From: Dehalococcoidia bacterium
GTDB taxonomy: Bacteria > Chloroflexota > Dehalococcoidia > Lucifugimonadales > UBA3495
Direction: 5' to 3'
Assembly: GCA_022827095.1 (NCBI GenBank)
Contig: JAJDTP010000002.1
Location: 1 to 56,162, forward strand
DNA: 56,162 bases
The notes under the pieces are model-generated. The model was not told the origin of the DNA, made no database searches, and saw nothing but the letters and a program-made list of their open reading frames with translations. Below are positions 1 through 7,504 of the stretch, piece after piece. The first letter of the stretch is position 1. Each line of letters begins with the position of its first letter. A program made the translations under genes and the position numbers.

Positions 1-170
1 CGCCCAGCAACGTCGACTGGGTGATCACTGTGCAGCCGTCCGGGGACGGCGACGTGACGGTGGTGCTGCCCGCCACCACCGACTGCGAGGTTCAGGGAGC
101 CATCTGCACCGCAGACGGTCGGATGCTGTCCACCCCGCTGAAGTTGATCGTTTCCGGTCCGAGCGAATAG
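1..170 (+). CDS. C-terminal end of a secreted surface protein (5' truncated by window edge)
   Basis: Only the last 55 codons are in the window; the frame is open from position 3 and stops at TAG 168-170. The translation closely matches the end of the surface protein at 23123-27391: both have a WVITV/WIITV strand, then GDVTVVLP, a TTDCE motif, an AIC.ADGRMLS motif and a short tail. The two cysteines (TTDCE and GAIC) probably form a disulphide in this beta-rich terminal domain. The function of the domain is not known to me. Because the same domain ends another protein here, the missing upstream part is probably also a large secreted multi-domain protein. Confidence 0.75.
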   Translation, partial: PSNVDWVITVQPSGDGDVTVVLPATTDCEVQGAICTADGRMLSTPLKLIVSGPSE

Positions 171-244
171 ACACTGGCCAACGGTTTCCGAGGCCAGGCA
201 AGCGGTACACCGAAATCTCCGACGGACACGGCCACTATTCCAGA

Positions 245-462
245 CCTGCGCTAAGCTGCTTTATCTGACCTAATCTCGAGATTGGCGACTGGCGGATGGA
301 TGCAGAGCTGGTTGACGCTTCACAGGCCACTGCCGGCATAGCCGGACTTACACAGTCTCCATGTCCTGAAACCGGGAAGCTCGAACCCGGCCATTGGTTC
401 CAAATTTAGCGCGGCGTTGCAGTCCCGCTCGACAGCGAGCCACATCCGCCGCAATGCCACTG
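245..462 (-). pseudogene. 3' remnant of an IS200/IS605-type tnpB with its downstream RNA region
   Basis: On the minus strand a zinc-ribbon fragment (HCGGCGSL) is followed, after a frameshift, by ERDCNAALNLE, the C-terminal TnpB signature. The DNA from about 450 down to 313 is closely similar to 22150-22280 at the end of the intact TnpB gene, including stretches such as GAGCTTCCCGGT and GTGTAAGTCCGG. The reading frame is broken but the nucleotide sequence is well kept, as expected if this stretch served as the guide (omega/re) RNA scaffold. The IS1380 remnant begins immediately to the right, so that insertion probably removed the rest of tnpB. Confidence 0.7.
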
Positions 463-464
463 TC

Positions 465-2038
465 GATCAGAGAGCGTCAACTGCGCGTTGTGCCATCCGC
501 TGATCCTGGCAGTCACCCTGGCGCATCACCTGGGACTGGGCGAGTTGATGGACCGCCACGTTGACCTGGGTGATGCGCCGGGTCGAGCGAATGCAGGAGA
601 CAAGCTGCTGACCCTGGTGTTGTCGGCGCTGGCCGGTGGTGACTGTATTGACGACGCCGACGAGCTGCGCGCTGGCGGGACGGAGCGGGTGCTGGGATGC
701 GCGGTCAAGGCGCCAACCACCCTGGGCACTTTCTTGCGGAGTTTCCGGTGGGGCCACCCGCGTCAACTGGACCGGGTGACCCGTGAGGTTCTGGCCAGGG
801 CGTGGGCGGCTGGCGCTGGTCCGGGCGATGATCCGTTGACTATGGGCCTTGATTCCATCCGCCGCAGGCAGACGGGACCTACGGTCTGGCCAAGGAGGGC
901 GCCCGCCGGCACAACTACGCCGGTCAGCGGGGTTATCACCCGCTGTTGGCCATCGCCCCTGGCACCGGCGACGTATTGATGCCAAGGCTGCGAAAGGGTC
1001 GGGCCAATCCGCCCCAGGCGGACTCGGAGCGCCGCCAACTTCCCGCGCGGAACGGTGAGCCGAGTGCGCTATGCCGGAGCCACCGGACCGCTCACCATGC
1101 GGGCAGACAGCGGCTTTTGCGCTCACCCCATCGTGGCCGCCTGTCGTGACCAGAAGGTCCGCTACTCCATCACTGTCCGCCAGCACGCCCAGTTGCGCAA
1201 CCTCATCGAGGCCATTCCCGAGGCGGAGTGGACAGCCATCCCGTACTGGATGGAGGGCGCCGCTGACGTGGCGGAAACCATTTACACTCCCTTCTCCAGC
1301 GAGCCCGACGCTGTACCGGTGCGCCTCATCCTCCGCCGGGTGAAACCCACGCCCGGCACCCAGCCGGCCCTGCTTACTAAATGCAGCTATCACGCCTCAT
1401 CACTGACAGAGACGGCGACACTCTGGAACTGGAGGCCGATCATCGCCGCCACGCCGAGATCGAGAACGCCATCCGCACTCTCAAGTACGCCGTGGGGCTC
1501 AACCATCTCCCCTCAGGACGCTTCGCCGCCAACGCCACCTGGTTGGCGGTGCGAGTAATCGCCCGCAACCCGGTGCGCTGGGCCACTCGCATCGGTCTGG
1601 GTGAGCCGATGGCAACCACCAAGACCCTATGGCGACGCTTCTTCTCCCTGGCCGGACGCATCACCAGCTCGGCGCGGGGTCTCTCCCTGCATCTTCTCCA
1701 CAACTGGCCTTGGCAAAACCAGTTCAGCAGCGCCTTGGCGAGACTGCGCGCCCTGCCGCTGCCTTCCTGATCGCCGTCCTCGGCATTTGACCTGTCCACC
1801 ATGACGCCCAACGCTTGGGCGATCAGCGCACAGGCTGGATCCCTGACGGTCTCCGCCGGCGATTTGCGCCGAAAATCGCGCCCAGCTCCGCTACCACAGG
1901 CCGTAAACACCCCTCTGCCGTGGCCGCCACACTCCGCAGCGTCCATCTCACCGACATCAGGCCACTGCCAGCCCGTTTCCTGACACCTCATCCCTCGTCT
2001 CACCGCCGCCACCGTATCGCTTCGGTGGATTCAGGCTT
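465..2038 (+). mobile_element. Decayed IS1380-family insertion sequence, left end missing
   Basis: This contains a frameshifted IS1380 transposase and about 270 bp of downstream IS sequence. The right terminal inverted repeat is at 2018-2038 and ends TTCGGTGGATTCAGGCTT. The same terminus, in one orientation or the other, occurs at 31190-31210, 52683-52703 and 55429-55449, which defines the element end. I find no matching left terminus before 488; the sequence passes directly into the TnpB remnant, so the left end is lost. Confidence 0.75.
488..1770 (+). pseudogene. IS1380-family transposase (DDE), multiply frameshifted
   Basis: Three successive frames together rebuild an IS1380 transposase. 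488 to about 870 gives LTLVLSALAGGDCIDDADEL and a GLDS first-Asp region. About 870-1380 gives GYHPLLAIAPGTGDVL, RLRKG, RADSGF and SITVR. 1381-1770 gives ITDRDGDTLELE, a helix with IENAIRTLKY (catalytic Glu region) and a C-terminal LHNWPWQNQF. The order and motifs are those of IS1380 (DDE group 1) transposases. At least two frame changes and an in-frame stop near 1380 make it inactive. Confidence 0.8.
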
Positions 2039-2200
2039 CGGGCTACAGCTCATCCGTTTCGTTCGGCGGCGGCGTGGCCAGCTCATTCGCTCCGGCCGGT
2101 GGGGCCTGCGTCGCGGCGAACGCCGCCGCTTGGTACGGAGGGGCAACAGGACGACAGGTCGCCCCGGGCTTGAGCAACACAGCTGCGAACAGCTGTGGAA

Positions 2201-2260
2201 TTACACGTAAATTATCGCCGTAATACCACTAAATATCACGTTCAGATCACATCATTAGCA
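2201..2260 (+). promoter_or_regulatory. Shared cis element, site 1 (upstream of first surface-protein gene)
   Basis: An AT-rich island within GC-rich DNA. It shares a skeleton with 13533-13594, 22879-22930 and 9988-10036: ACGYAAATTRTCRCYGTA, then AATRTCACGTT, then GATCACAYMATT. The ATC cores lie at 2214, 2235 and 2246, that is 21 and 11 bp apart; a weaker ACCAC copy at 2225 fills the gap. Eleven-bp direct repeats are the layout of PhoB/OmpR-type operators. A CRP-like dyad around TATCACGTTCAGATCACAT is an alternative reading. The surface-protein start codon is about 140 bp downstream. Confidence 0.6.
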
Positions 2261-2334
2261 TAGGCTATACCGCCGATCCTCCGCAGCGACGGAGGCGGGA
2301 AGATGCGCGCGGTCCGCAGGATAGCGGGCGTCGC

Positions 2335-2377
2335 CCATCGGTCAATACGCATGGCCCGTAATGGCGGGTTGAGATGG
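2335..2377 (+). promoter_or_regulatory. 5' leader hairpin overlapping the Shine-Dalgarno sequence, copy 1
   Basis: CCATC-GG-TCA at 2335-2344 can pair with TGA-GATGG at 2370-2377, closing an inner stem GCCCG/CGGGT (2354-2358 with 2365-2369). The right strand of the outer stem runs into the GGAG ribosome site used by the ATG at 2388. The copy at 13700-13742 keeps the fold and turns the inner G-T pair into G-C. This suggests RNA-level control of translation. It is not a riboswitch class I can name. Confidence 0.45.
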
Positions 2378-2387
2378 AGCTATAACG

Positions 2388-5360
2388 ATGCAGATGAAGG
2401 ACAACAGAACGATTGCGCGCGCAACCCTATTGCGAGTATTGACAGCAGTTGCCGCCCTGGCGGTCATCTCCATCATCGCCGTCCTCCTGCTGGGAGGCCC
2501 GGCCGCCCAGGCCCAGAGCGATGAGGGCGCCGTATCCAACCTGCGGCTGTCCAGCCCCAATGCGGGCGAGTTGGTTATAGCCTGGGAAGCGCCCAGTGAA
2601 GATCCCACGGACTACCGCGTGGTCTGGGCGCCGTCCGGCGAGGGCTTTCCTTCCTATAAGGACGCCAACACCGCCGTCAAGGGCAATGCCTATCCCAGCA
2701 CCGCCGCCCACAGTGTGAACGGCCTGAACCCGGGCACGGAGTACCAGGCGCGGGTGCGGGCGCGCTATAGCGACGGCGAGCACGAGGATTCTCCCTGGAG
2801 CGGGCCGTGGTCGGACACGGCAACCATCACCATATCCAGCCCGCCCGAACCTACTCCGGAACCCACGCCCGAGCCCACCCCGGAGCCTACCGCACAGCCG
2901 ACCCCGGAATCCACGCCGGAACCAACCCACGAGCCTACACCAGAGCCGACCCCGGAATCCACGCCGGAACCGGAAAATGGCGAGATTACCGGCCTGATCC
3001 TCTCCAGCTCCAGCCCGGGCGAACTCACCATCGCATGGATCACGCCCAGCCCGGCCCCCGACAGCTACCGGGTCCTCTGGGCGAAAGACGACCTGGAGTT
3101 CCCGTCCTACAAGGACGACAATGAGACGCACCGGGGCAACGAGTACCCCGGCGGCGACGCCACGTCCGTCGCCCTGACCGGGCTGGGCGAGGGCGACACC
3201 TACCGGGTGAAGGCCCGCGCCCGCTACAACAGCGGGGGTGAAAACGGCGCCTCCCGGAGCGGCCCATGGACCGGGGTGGTGAGGACCCGGGTGAGCGACG
3301 ACCCGCCGGCCGCTCCCGCTGGCCTCATTGCGGGCACAGTCTCCCACGAGAGCGTCACGCTCACATGGACGGACCCGCAGGACAGCCGCATCACCGGCTA
3401 CCGGGTGTTGCGGGGAGCGGACGCCGCAAATCTGTCGGTGATAGCGCAGGACACGGGCAGCGCCGTGGCGAGCTATACCGACGGCACGGTATCCCCGGAG
3501 ACGACCCACCACTACGCTGTGTCGGCGCTGAGCCTGGACGGGGCTGGTCCCCGCTCCACCGTGAGCGCCACTACGCTTGCCGCGCCTGTGGAGCCGAAGA
3601 AGGCGGAAGGGACCAAAACCACGAGGGCCGCGGCCACAGGCGAGCCCGCGATCTCGGTCCCCAACGCGTACCGGGTGCCGGCGGTGCTCACCGCTGCCAA
3701 GGGAACCATCGCCGACACCGACGGACTGCCGGCCGAGTCGCAATTCACCTGGCAGTGGGTGCGGGTGGACGGCGTGACCGAGACCGACATCTCCGGCGCC
3801 ACCGGCAAGACCTACACGCTGACCGGCGACGACGTGGGCAAGAAGATCAAGGTGAAGGCCAGCTTCACAGACAGCGGGGGCGCCTCGGAGATGCGGACCA
3901 GCGCGGCCGTTCCCAGCGGCAGCGGCACCGTCTTGGCCGAGGTAACCTGCAATCCGCCCGCCTACACCTTCAGCGAGAAGCAGGTCTGGAAAGGCAAGGT
4001 CACGGTCGGGAAGAACTCGCAGAACGTCGGCTTCATCGCCGATTCCTTCGGCGAGCTGGACACCAACAAGTTCACTGTCGCGGGGACCGAGTATACGATT
4101 ACCGACCTGTATGTATACAACAACAACGATTTTCTGTTCAGAACCAGCAACAGCGTACAACAGGCGCACCACAGCAAGCTCACCCTCTACCTGTGCGACC
4201 TAGCCCTGCCTCCCTTCAGCGCGGCGACTCTCTCCGCAGGTACGAAGTGGACGGCACACTGGAAGACCCTGAACACCAGCCTGTCCGGTTGGGCGAACTG
4301 GGGCGACCAGGCCGTGCGCACCCTCTATCTCGGCCACGACACCGCCCCGCCGGAGGCGTTGTCGGCGACGCTGGCCGGCACTGAATTGGTCATCACCTTC
4401 AGCGAGGCGCTTGTTGCGGCCTCAATGCTGGACAACACCGCCTTCACGGTGAAGAAGACCGTGGGCGGCACGGAGAGGACGGCATCCCTGACCGGCAGCC
4501 CCTCCATCAGCGGGAAAACAGTGACCCTCACGCTGTCCCAACCCCAGGTGGCTACCGAAACCAACATCAAGGTGAGCTATACGAAGCCCTCCTCCGGCAA
4601 CGACAACAAGCTCAAGGACAAATTCAACAACGAGACCGCGAGCTTCTCAGACCAGGCGGTGACCACCCTGTTGACAGCCAGTTTCGGCCAACCTACATAT
4701 TGGATAAGTGAAGGGGTGGGCACCCAGTTGGAGATTAATCTCAGTAAAGCTCCCGAGAATCTGGTGTGGGTTTACATCTCGCATGAATGCGAATGCAGCC
4801 ATGCAGGTACCCCTGACTACCGTACCGATGAGTCTGTCTATTTCCTTCCCGGGCAGACCACTGCAAGACTGCGCTTCGCCACGGAAAAGGACGTGGACAA
4901 CGACCCCAATGAGTATGTCACACTGGAAATGTCAACAACGGCGTATGGTCCGCGTCTCGGGCCCTCTGCCAGAGTTAACATCAATGATATTGACCACGGC
5001 TACACCGTATCCTTCGACAGGGAGCGCCACTCTATTGAGGAAGGCGACAGCGTCACCATCTCGGTCAGACTGCGGGAAGCGCCCTCTTCTCCGTTGAGGT
5101 TCTCCATCGTGAATACGGCCATCAGCTACCTGCCAACGGACCACTTCTACCACCTGCCCAGTAATGAATACAGCGGCGTACCCAGAGTATTGACTTTCGG
5201 TACAACCGACACGAAAAAGACATTCACCTTCACGGCCACCGAAAACACCACGAGGCGCTCCAATCGAATCGGCTATGTCTTGCTCGAATTCGAATCACCC
5301 TGGGAATACCCCGATGATTATCCGTTCCCCGTGTTTATCAAGGTCTACGATGATGACTAA
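2388..5360 (+). CDS. Large secreted/surface protein with FN3, Ig-like, SwmB-like and Calx-beta-like domains (990 aa)
   Basis: Residues 1-43 form an N-terminal signal or anchor helix ending in AAQAQ. Three fibronectin III-like domains follow (about 47-148, 199-302, 304-398), the first two separated by a Pro-Thr-Glu repeat linker (about 152-197). Next come an Ig-like domain (about 418-510), a two-cysteine module (517-650) with CNPPAYT and LYLCD motifs, a SwmB-like domain (654-760, with ITFSEAL and FTVKK) and two Calx-beta-like regions to the end. I see no LPXTG or C-terminal membrane helix, so cell-wall attachment is unexplained. The start has a GGAG site 8 nt upstream. It is a shorter paralogue of the gene at 13753. 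The likely role is adhesion or host contact, by domain content only. Confidence 0.8.
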   Translation: MQMKDNRTIARATLLRVLTAVAALAVISIIAVLLLGGPAAQAQSDEGAVSNLRLSSPNAGELVIAWEAPSEDPTDYRVVWAPSGEGFPSYKDANTAVKGNAYPSTAAHSVNGLNPGTEYQARVRARYSDGEHEDSPWSGPWSDTATITISSPPEPTPEPTPEPTPEPTAQPTPESTPEPTHEPTPEPTPESTPEPENGEITGLILSSSSPGELTIAWITPSPAPDSYRVLWAKDDLEFPSYKDDNETHRGNEYPGGDATSVALTGLGEGDTYRVKARARYNSGGENGASRSGPWTGVVRTRVSDDPPAAPAGLIAGTVSHESVTLTWTDPQDSRITGYRVLRGADAANLSVIAQDTGSAVASYTDGTVSPETTHHYAVSALSLDGAGPRSTVSATTLAAPVEPKKAEGTKTTRAAATGEPAISVPNAYRVPAVLTAAKGTIADTDGLPAESQFTWQWVRVDGVTETDISGATGKTYTLTGDDVGKKIKVKASFTDSGGASEMRTSAAVPSGSGTVLAEVTCNPPAYTFSEKQVWKGKVTVGKNSQNVGFIADSFGELDTNKFTVAGTEYTITDLYVYNNNDFLFRTSNSVQQAHHSKLTLYLCDLALPPFSAATLSAGTKWTAHWKTLNTSLSGWANWGDQAVRTLYLGHDTAPPEALSATLAGTELVITFSEALVAASMLDNTAFTVKKTVGGTERTASLTGSPSISGKTVTLTLSQPQVATETNIKVSYTKPSSGNDNKLKDKFNNETASFSDQAVTTLLTASFGQPTYWISEGVGTQLEINLSKAPENLVWVYISHECECSHAGTPDYRTDESVYFLPGQTTARLRFATEKDVDNDPNEYVTLEMSTTAYGPRLGPSARVNINDIDHGYTVSFDRERHSIEEGDSVTISVRLREAPSSPLRFSIVNTAISYLPTDHFYHLPSNEYSGVPRVLTFGTTDTKKTFTFTATENTTRRSNRIGYVLLEFESPWEYPDDYPFPVFIKVYDDD

Positions 5361-5386
5361 ACCAAAGCCAAGGTGAGATGTGCAGT

Positions 5387-5505
5387 TCCCTCTCCCTCCG
5401 GGGGAGGGCTAGGGTGGGGGCGCGCCCTGTATCTGCCAAGGCCCCTGATCGCCAGGAATTCACCCTCACCCCAACCCTCTCCCTCAAGGGAGAGGGAGAA
5501 TTAAG
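5387..5505. repeat. REP-like inverted repeat pair
   Basis: Two CCCTCTCCCT arms, one followed by CCGGGGGAGGG and one by CAAGGGAGAGGG, flank a block of about 50 bp; the two halves are roughly inverted with respect to each other (CTAGGGTGGGGG against CCCTCACCCCAAC). Such paired, intergenic, palindromic units are typical of REP/MITE-like repeats. It begins 27 bp after the surface-protein stop codon and may also end its transcript, although no T-run follows the second hairpin. Confidence 0.6.
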
Positions 5506-5564
5506 GGATTCTGGCAAATGTACATTCCAGCTTGGCATCGGGTTAGTGGACCGGCAGCGTTGTT

Positions 5565-5929
5565 TTAATGGGCAGACAGGGCAACCACTCGCACCCTATC
5601 CCCGTCGGTCATCACCTGCTGAAGGGGGATCTCCGCGGCCCGTATCTCGGTCCCGTCGGCCCGCCGGATGCTCACCGCCGCCAGCACTTCCTCCATGGTT
5701 TCGGCCGTGGGGGCCACCTCACCGGCCATCCTCGTGGCCTCGCGGTTATGTGACGTCAGGACCCCCGTCCTGGCGTCGAACACCAGCACCGCCACCGACG
5801 ACGTGTCGATCAGCTTCTCCATGTTCATCCTGGCCCACTGCTCCCCCGGTGCCTACGGGCGTTGGCGATTACCAGCGCGGCCTGGGGGGCGAACATCATA
5901 ATAAAGTCTTCCTCGTCAAATGTAACGTT
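5565..5929 (-). pseudogene. Remnant of a GAF-PAS sensor kinase
   Basis: Two minus-strand pieces in different frames match the linker and PAS region of the kinase at 7505-9877. The first is DEEDFIMMFAPQAALVIANA, against TLVMFASQAALVIANA there. The second, from MNMEKLIDTSSVAVLVFDARTG through RRADGTEI and PLQQVMTDGDRVRVV, matches the PAS domain. The kinase core, receiver and output domains are absent and a frame change separates the pieces, so this is a decayed paralogue. Confidence 0.75.
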
Positions 5930-6196
5930 GGAATCATCTTGGATGCGTATGATCCACGGTCTGCGATTTGGATATCCGAATCCGGCGGGTTCAGGGTGAG
6001 ATGAGGTCGCCCATCGACGGACGCACCCCGAAAGCCACTGGGAAAGCAGTTGAGCGAACATAAGCATTTGCAAGATTCATGGCCATCAACACGACAAATG
6101 CCTTCCCGCGCGACGAGACCGATGGGGTGGAACTCATTCCCGTGGCGGGGTCAAACCTGTCGGTTGGGCTAATCCAAGGGCAAGGAGGTGATCGTG

Positions 6197-6307
6197 ATGA
6201 CGGACCGAGCCGTCGTATGGAGGGTCTGCCGGGCCGATGCCTTGACGCACCTGTGGTATGCCAGGGAGCGTCAAGACCATTCGTGGCGTCTGCCCGCATG
6301 CGGGTAG
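6197..6307 (+). CDS. Small ORF (36 aa) behind an unusually strong ribosome binding site
   Basis: ATG 6197 follows AAGGAGGTGATC, a full 12-nt complement to the canonical 16S 3' tail, at a normal distance. The peptide begins MTDRAVVWRVCRADALTHLW and ends LPACG, with two cysteines and several aromatics. The stop falls inside a near-perfect dyad (6288-6309). Reading through the TAG would add about 14 residues. The next gene starts 44 bp downstream on the same strand, so the two may form a unit. I do not recognise the peptide; it could be a leader peptide. Confidence 0.4.
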   Translation: MTDRAVVWRVCRADALTHLWYARERQDHSWRLPACG

Positions 6308-6309
6308 AC
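6288..6309. promoter_or_regulatory. Near-perfect 22-bp dyad (GC-rich) upstream of the membrane protein gene
   Basis: GTCTGCCCGCA and TGCGGGTAGAC are complementary apart from one position that is a G-U pair in RNA. The core CCCGCATGCGGG is a perfect 12-bp palindrome. No T-run follows, so it is not a clear intrinsic terminator. It overlaps the stop codon of the 36-aa ORF and lies about 41 bp before the next start. It could be an operator or an attenuator hairpin. Confidence 0.4.
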
Positions 6310-6350
6310 GGGCGCCCGATGTTCGAAGAGAAAACGCGGGGTAAGGATTC

Positions 6351-6695
6351 ATGTGGTGGGAGCAGGAACTTTTCACATACGGCTCACTCGTTATGGCGGC
6401 GGTGATATTGGTCGCCCCCGCAGCGATAGGTGCGGTCGTAACTGCCGCATCAATCTTGGCTGTCCGGGACCGGGGTGGAACCGAAACCATCCGAAGAGCA
6501 GGGGTGATAGCCGTGTTGGGTGACTATGCCGCGTGCATCATCGGCATCGTCACCATATACAACACTGGAATCATCGACCGCTATCAGCGGGAGGAGTATG
6601 CCATTGCTTGGGCAATCATCTGCTCGGTGGTCGCATACGGTGTGATCGTCGGGACAGCCGTTTTGTGCTGGAACCACCCTTGGCGGTATCCCTGA
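6351..6695 (+). CDS. Small membrane protein (114 aa), unknown
   Basis: I see three hydrophobic helices, at about residues 10-36, 48-68 and 80-105. Polar residues between the first two include RDRGGTETIRRAG. The ATG follows GGTAAGGATTC, giving an AAGGA ribosome site. It lies downstream of the 36-aa ORF and upstream of the decayed secreted-protein gene at 6806. I recognise no catalytic motif and assign no function. Confidence 0.6.
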   Translation: MWWEQELFTYGSLVMAAVILVAPAAIGAVVTAASILAVRDRGGTETIRRAGVIAVLGDYAACIIGIVTIYNTGIIDRYQREEYAIAWAIICSVVAYGVIVGTAVLCWNHPWRYP

Positions 6696-6805
6696 TCAAA
6701 GCAGGCAGGTCGAGAGAGAAATCATTCCCGCGGCTCATCTCTCGATTGGCGGCCATGTTATCCGCGTGGGTTGCATGGTCTCTCAATGCAGACAGGAAGA
6801 AGGAT

Positions 6806-7464
6806 ATGACAGGAAGAATACACGTCAGGACACTCGCCCTTGGCAGTGCGCTGTGCCTGCTGATAGCCGGCATATTGCTCTGGTTCGGTACGCCGCCGTG
6901 GGCACAAGCGATGACCGTTGCGAAGGGCGCTGCATCGTCGTCGCCCCAGCCTCTGGACCTGGGAGACAACACGTTCCATGTGGAGCCAAGCCTCCTTGCC
7001 GTGCTGGACAAGCATTCTCGACGACAGGAAGTAGGCGAGACCTTGGAAGTCCATTCGTGTCAGACGCTAGGCTGGCATCCACTCAGACGGAAACTAAATC
7101 GCTGTCGGACGAAATAAAGGCGCGCGGCGGAACTGCCGTGGCAAATACGACCGACGCATGGACAATGCCCACGGGAAGCGTGCTGCCCATCATCCAGCGG
7201 AGCGACGTGAATGAAGCACATTCGCATCCGCGCACGGCCGCCGCGACGGCGGGGGCTGTGTCGACTGAACTCTCGCAGATCACGGAGGCAATTTCTAACG
7301 GCTCGTCTGCCCAAACGGCATCAGGGTCCGTGATATTCGCCGATGTATCGACTGGTGAAGTCATGACGTACATCAAGGCGGACACGTCATCTGTCGCGGG
7401 CGAGGTCAGGACATGGCTGGAAAACCCCTGCCGGGAGACCGCACCTCACATCGAACATGCCTGA
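6806..7464 (+). pseudogene. Secreted protein gene broken by a frameshift
   Basis: ATG 6806 has an AGGAAGAAGG site and encodes a signal peptide (hydrophobic core LALGSALCLLIAGILLWF, then WAQA). That frame stops at 7117. From about 7040 the next frame carries what looks like the rest of the protein (DEIKARGGTAVANTTDAWTM, PIIQRSDV) up to TGA 7462-7464. The phrase ARGG..TAWTMP..LPIIQR looks like a secreted repeat family I cannot name. The simplest view is one gene with a single frameshift near 7040-7085. A sequencing indel is also possible. Confidence 0.55.
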
Positions 7465-7504
7465 CAATGACACCGATGAAAAACTCGGGTCGGTCAGGCA
7501 GCCG

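Noticed and set aside
2840-2970. Short tandem repeats that might suggest a CRISPR or minisatellite
   Set aside because: They encode an in-frame Pro-Thr-Glu linker with variable codons and no spacers.
2427-4172. Long minus-strand open frame opposite the first surface-protein gene
   Set aside because: It mirrors the GC-rich codon structure of the plus-strand gene, is rich in Arg/Gly/Val and shows no domain; the plus frame has recognisable FN3, SwmB-like and Calx-beta-like domains.
6181-6200. AAGGAGGTGATC as a piece of a 16S rRNA 3' end
   Set aside because: Only the anti-SD complement matches; flanking 16S sequence is absent and it stands at the correct distance from an ATG.
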